A stretch of DNA of 64,000 nt from Bacteroides faecalis (GTDB lineage Bacteria > Bacteroidota > Bacteroidia > Bacteroidales > Bacteroidaceae): the NCBI RefSeq assembly GCF_003865075.1, contig NZ_BHWB01000003.1, forward strand, positions 124,001 through 188,000, written 5' to 3'. The notes beneath the pieces are model-generated. The model searched no databases. It saw only the letters and a program-made list of their open reading frames with translations, and had not been told where the DNA came from. Numbering within the stretch: the stretch's first letter is position 1; the number at the start of each line of letters is the position of its first letter. The position numbers and the translations under genes were made by a program. Positions 63,169-64,000 of the stretch are shown here, one piece after another.

Positions 63169-64000
63169 ATGTCCGATAGCAAACAGTCTACATATAGAAG
63201 TATTTTTAAAGCTACATCTTTATTTGGCGGGTTGCAATTATATCTGATTTTTATTAGTATAATTAAGTCCAAGTTTATCGCTATTTTACTTGGTCCTTTA
63301 GGTGTTGGAATACAGGGACTTTTTCAGTCAGGTACTGAGGTCATTCGTACTTTAACTAACTTTGGATTATCTCAAAGTGCTGTCAGAGAAGTTTCTGAAG
63401 CTAATGGGAATAAAGATGAAGTACGCATAAAGCTAGTTACTTCAGTCATCAATAAACTGGTTTGGATTACTGGGCTCTTAGGCGCAATTTTAGTTTGTAT
63501 ACTGTCACCATATTTAAGCCAATCTTTATTTAGGAATTACGATTATACCGTTCCCTTTATACTCCTGTCTGTTACTTTGTTGTTAGAACAACTCTCAGCA
63601 GGTCAAAAAGTTATTCTTCAGGGGCTGAGAAAAATAAAAGAACTTGCAAAAGCATCAGCATGGGGCTCTACAGTAGGATTGCTGGTATCAATTCCAATTT
63701 ACTATTTATTTGGAGTTAAAGGTATTGTACCGACATTAATATTAAGTTCTGTTACTACGTTTTTGCTTTCTTGGTTCTATGCAAGGCATTATATAAAAGC
63801 TTGTCCTAAAGTTACAATAAACCAAACCGTTACTGAAGGTTGTTCAATGCTAACTATGGGTATAGCAATGAGTGTTAGTAATATTCTGATAACTGTTTGT
63901 GCGTTTGTATTAAGAGCTTTCATCAGTAATAACGGAGGAACAGAAATAGTAGGTTATTATACAGCTGGTTTTACTATAGTTACCACCTATTTTTCTATGA
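63169..64000 (+). CDS. Wzx-type O-antigen/capsule flippase, partial
   Basis: The first ~277 codons of a polytopic membrane protein (MSDSKQSTYRSIFKATSLFG...), with about seven helices visible, running off the right edge. LFGGLQLYLIFISIIKSKFIA followed by LLGPLGVGIQGLFQS is the start of polysaccharide flippases of the MOP superfamily. Translocates lipid-linked repeat units. The ribosome site GGAAGGAG (63159-63166) is strong for this genome. Confidence 0.85.
   Translation, partial: MSDSKQSTYRSIFKATSLFGGLQLYLIFISIIKSKFIAILLGPLGVGIQGLFQSGTEVIRTLTNFGLSQSAVREVSEANGNKDEVRIKLVTSVINKLVWITGLLGAILVCILSPYLSQSLFRNYDYTVPFILLSVTLLLEQLSAGQKVILQGLRKIKELAKASAWGSTVGLLVSIPIYYLFGVKGIVPTLILSSVTTFLLSWFYARHYIKACPKVTINQTVTEGCSMLTMGIAMSVSNILITVCAFVLRAFISNNGGTEIVGYYTAGFTIVTTYFSM

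Overview
The window looks like a chromosomal segment of a Bacteroides species (Bacteroidota). It is AT-rich. Many genes are preceded by the Bacteroides-type -7 box TAnnTTTG, in two cases with a TTTG -33 box, and Shine-Dalgarno sequences are mostly weak. Gene content also fits: DUF4836 and DUF1343 proteins, type III glutamine synthetase, a bifunctional fucokinase/GDP-fucose pyrophosphorylase (Fkp), and UpxY/UpxZ capsule regulators. The species cannot be fixed from sequence reading alone.

Region 1 (1-14.4 kb) is mostly on the minus strand. It holds a long envelope and RNA-modification cluster: nucleoside-type MFS transporter, bifunctional nuclease, rsmE, DUF4836 lipoprotein, an ABC ATPase/permease pair, an MG2/plug protein, miaA, a lipid kinase and kdsA. 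Next come an RlmI-type methyltransferase, a 3'-5' exonuclease and a DUF5063 protein with a Cys/His-rich tail. Between these two groups lies a compact candidate small RNA.

Region 2 (14.5-40.5 kb) is the core chromosome: ftsK-lolA-trxB, folB, a probable glycosyltransferase facing an acyltransferase, malQ, a class II ribonucleotide reductase, a nitroreductase, dnaA, an MlaD-type protein with an amidase, several small enzymes, a NamZ-like muramidase and lptD. Intergenic DNA here contains an array of TGAAAC/GTTTCA hairpins (about 19.04-19.14 kb) and a long inverted repeat (about 21.8 kb).

Region 3 (40.6-51 kb) begins with a complete IS1182-type insertion sequence whose ends are themselves terminator-like hairpins. 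It continues with ung, asnA, a tRNA-Arg(CCG) preceded by a decayed tRNA-like sequence, fkp, a Crp/Fnr regulator and glnN.

Region 4 (51.2 kb to the end) is a capsular polysaccharide locus. A tyrosine recombinase lies next to a 261-bp segment bounded by perfect 29-bp inverted repeats. Inside is a consensus promoter that currently points away from the capsule genes, so the sequenced state reads as OFF. Downstream follow upxY, an upxZ-like gene, a Wza-like exporter, a Wzz-like chain-length protein and a FlaA1/CapD-type epimerase/dehydratase. A scar then holds the first codons of a UDP-sugar dehydrogenase and a broken IS66-type element. After the scar is a more AT-rich sugar cassette: an SDR reductase/epimerase, an NDP-hexose 2,3-dehydratase-like protein and a Gfo/Idh oxidoreductase. 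This set resembles the pathway to 2-deoxygenated sugars. A Wzx-type flippase runs off the right edge.
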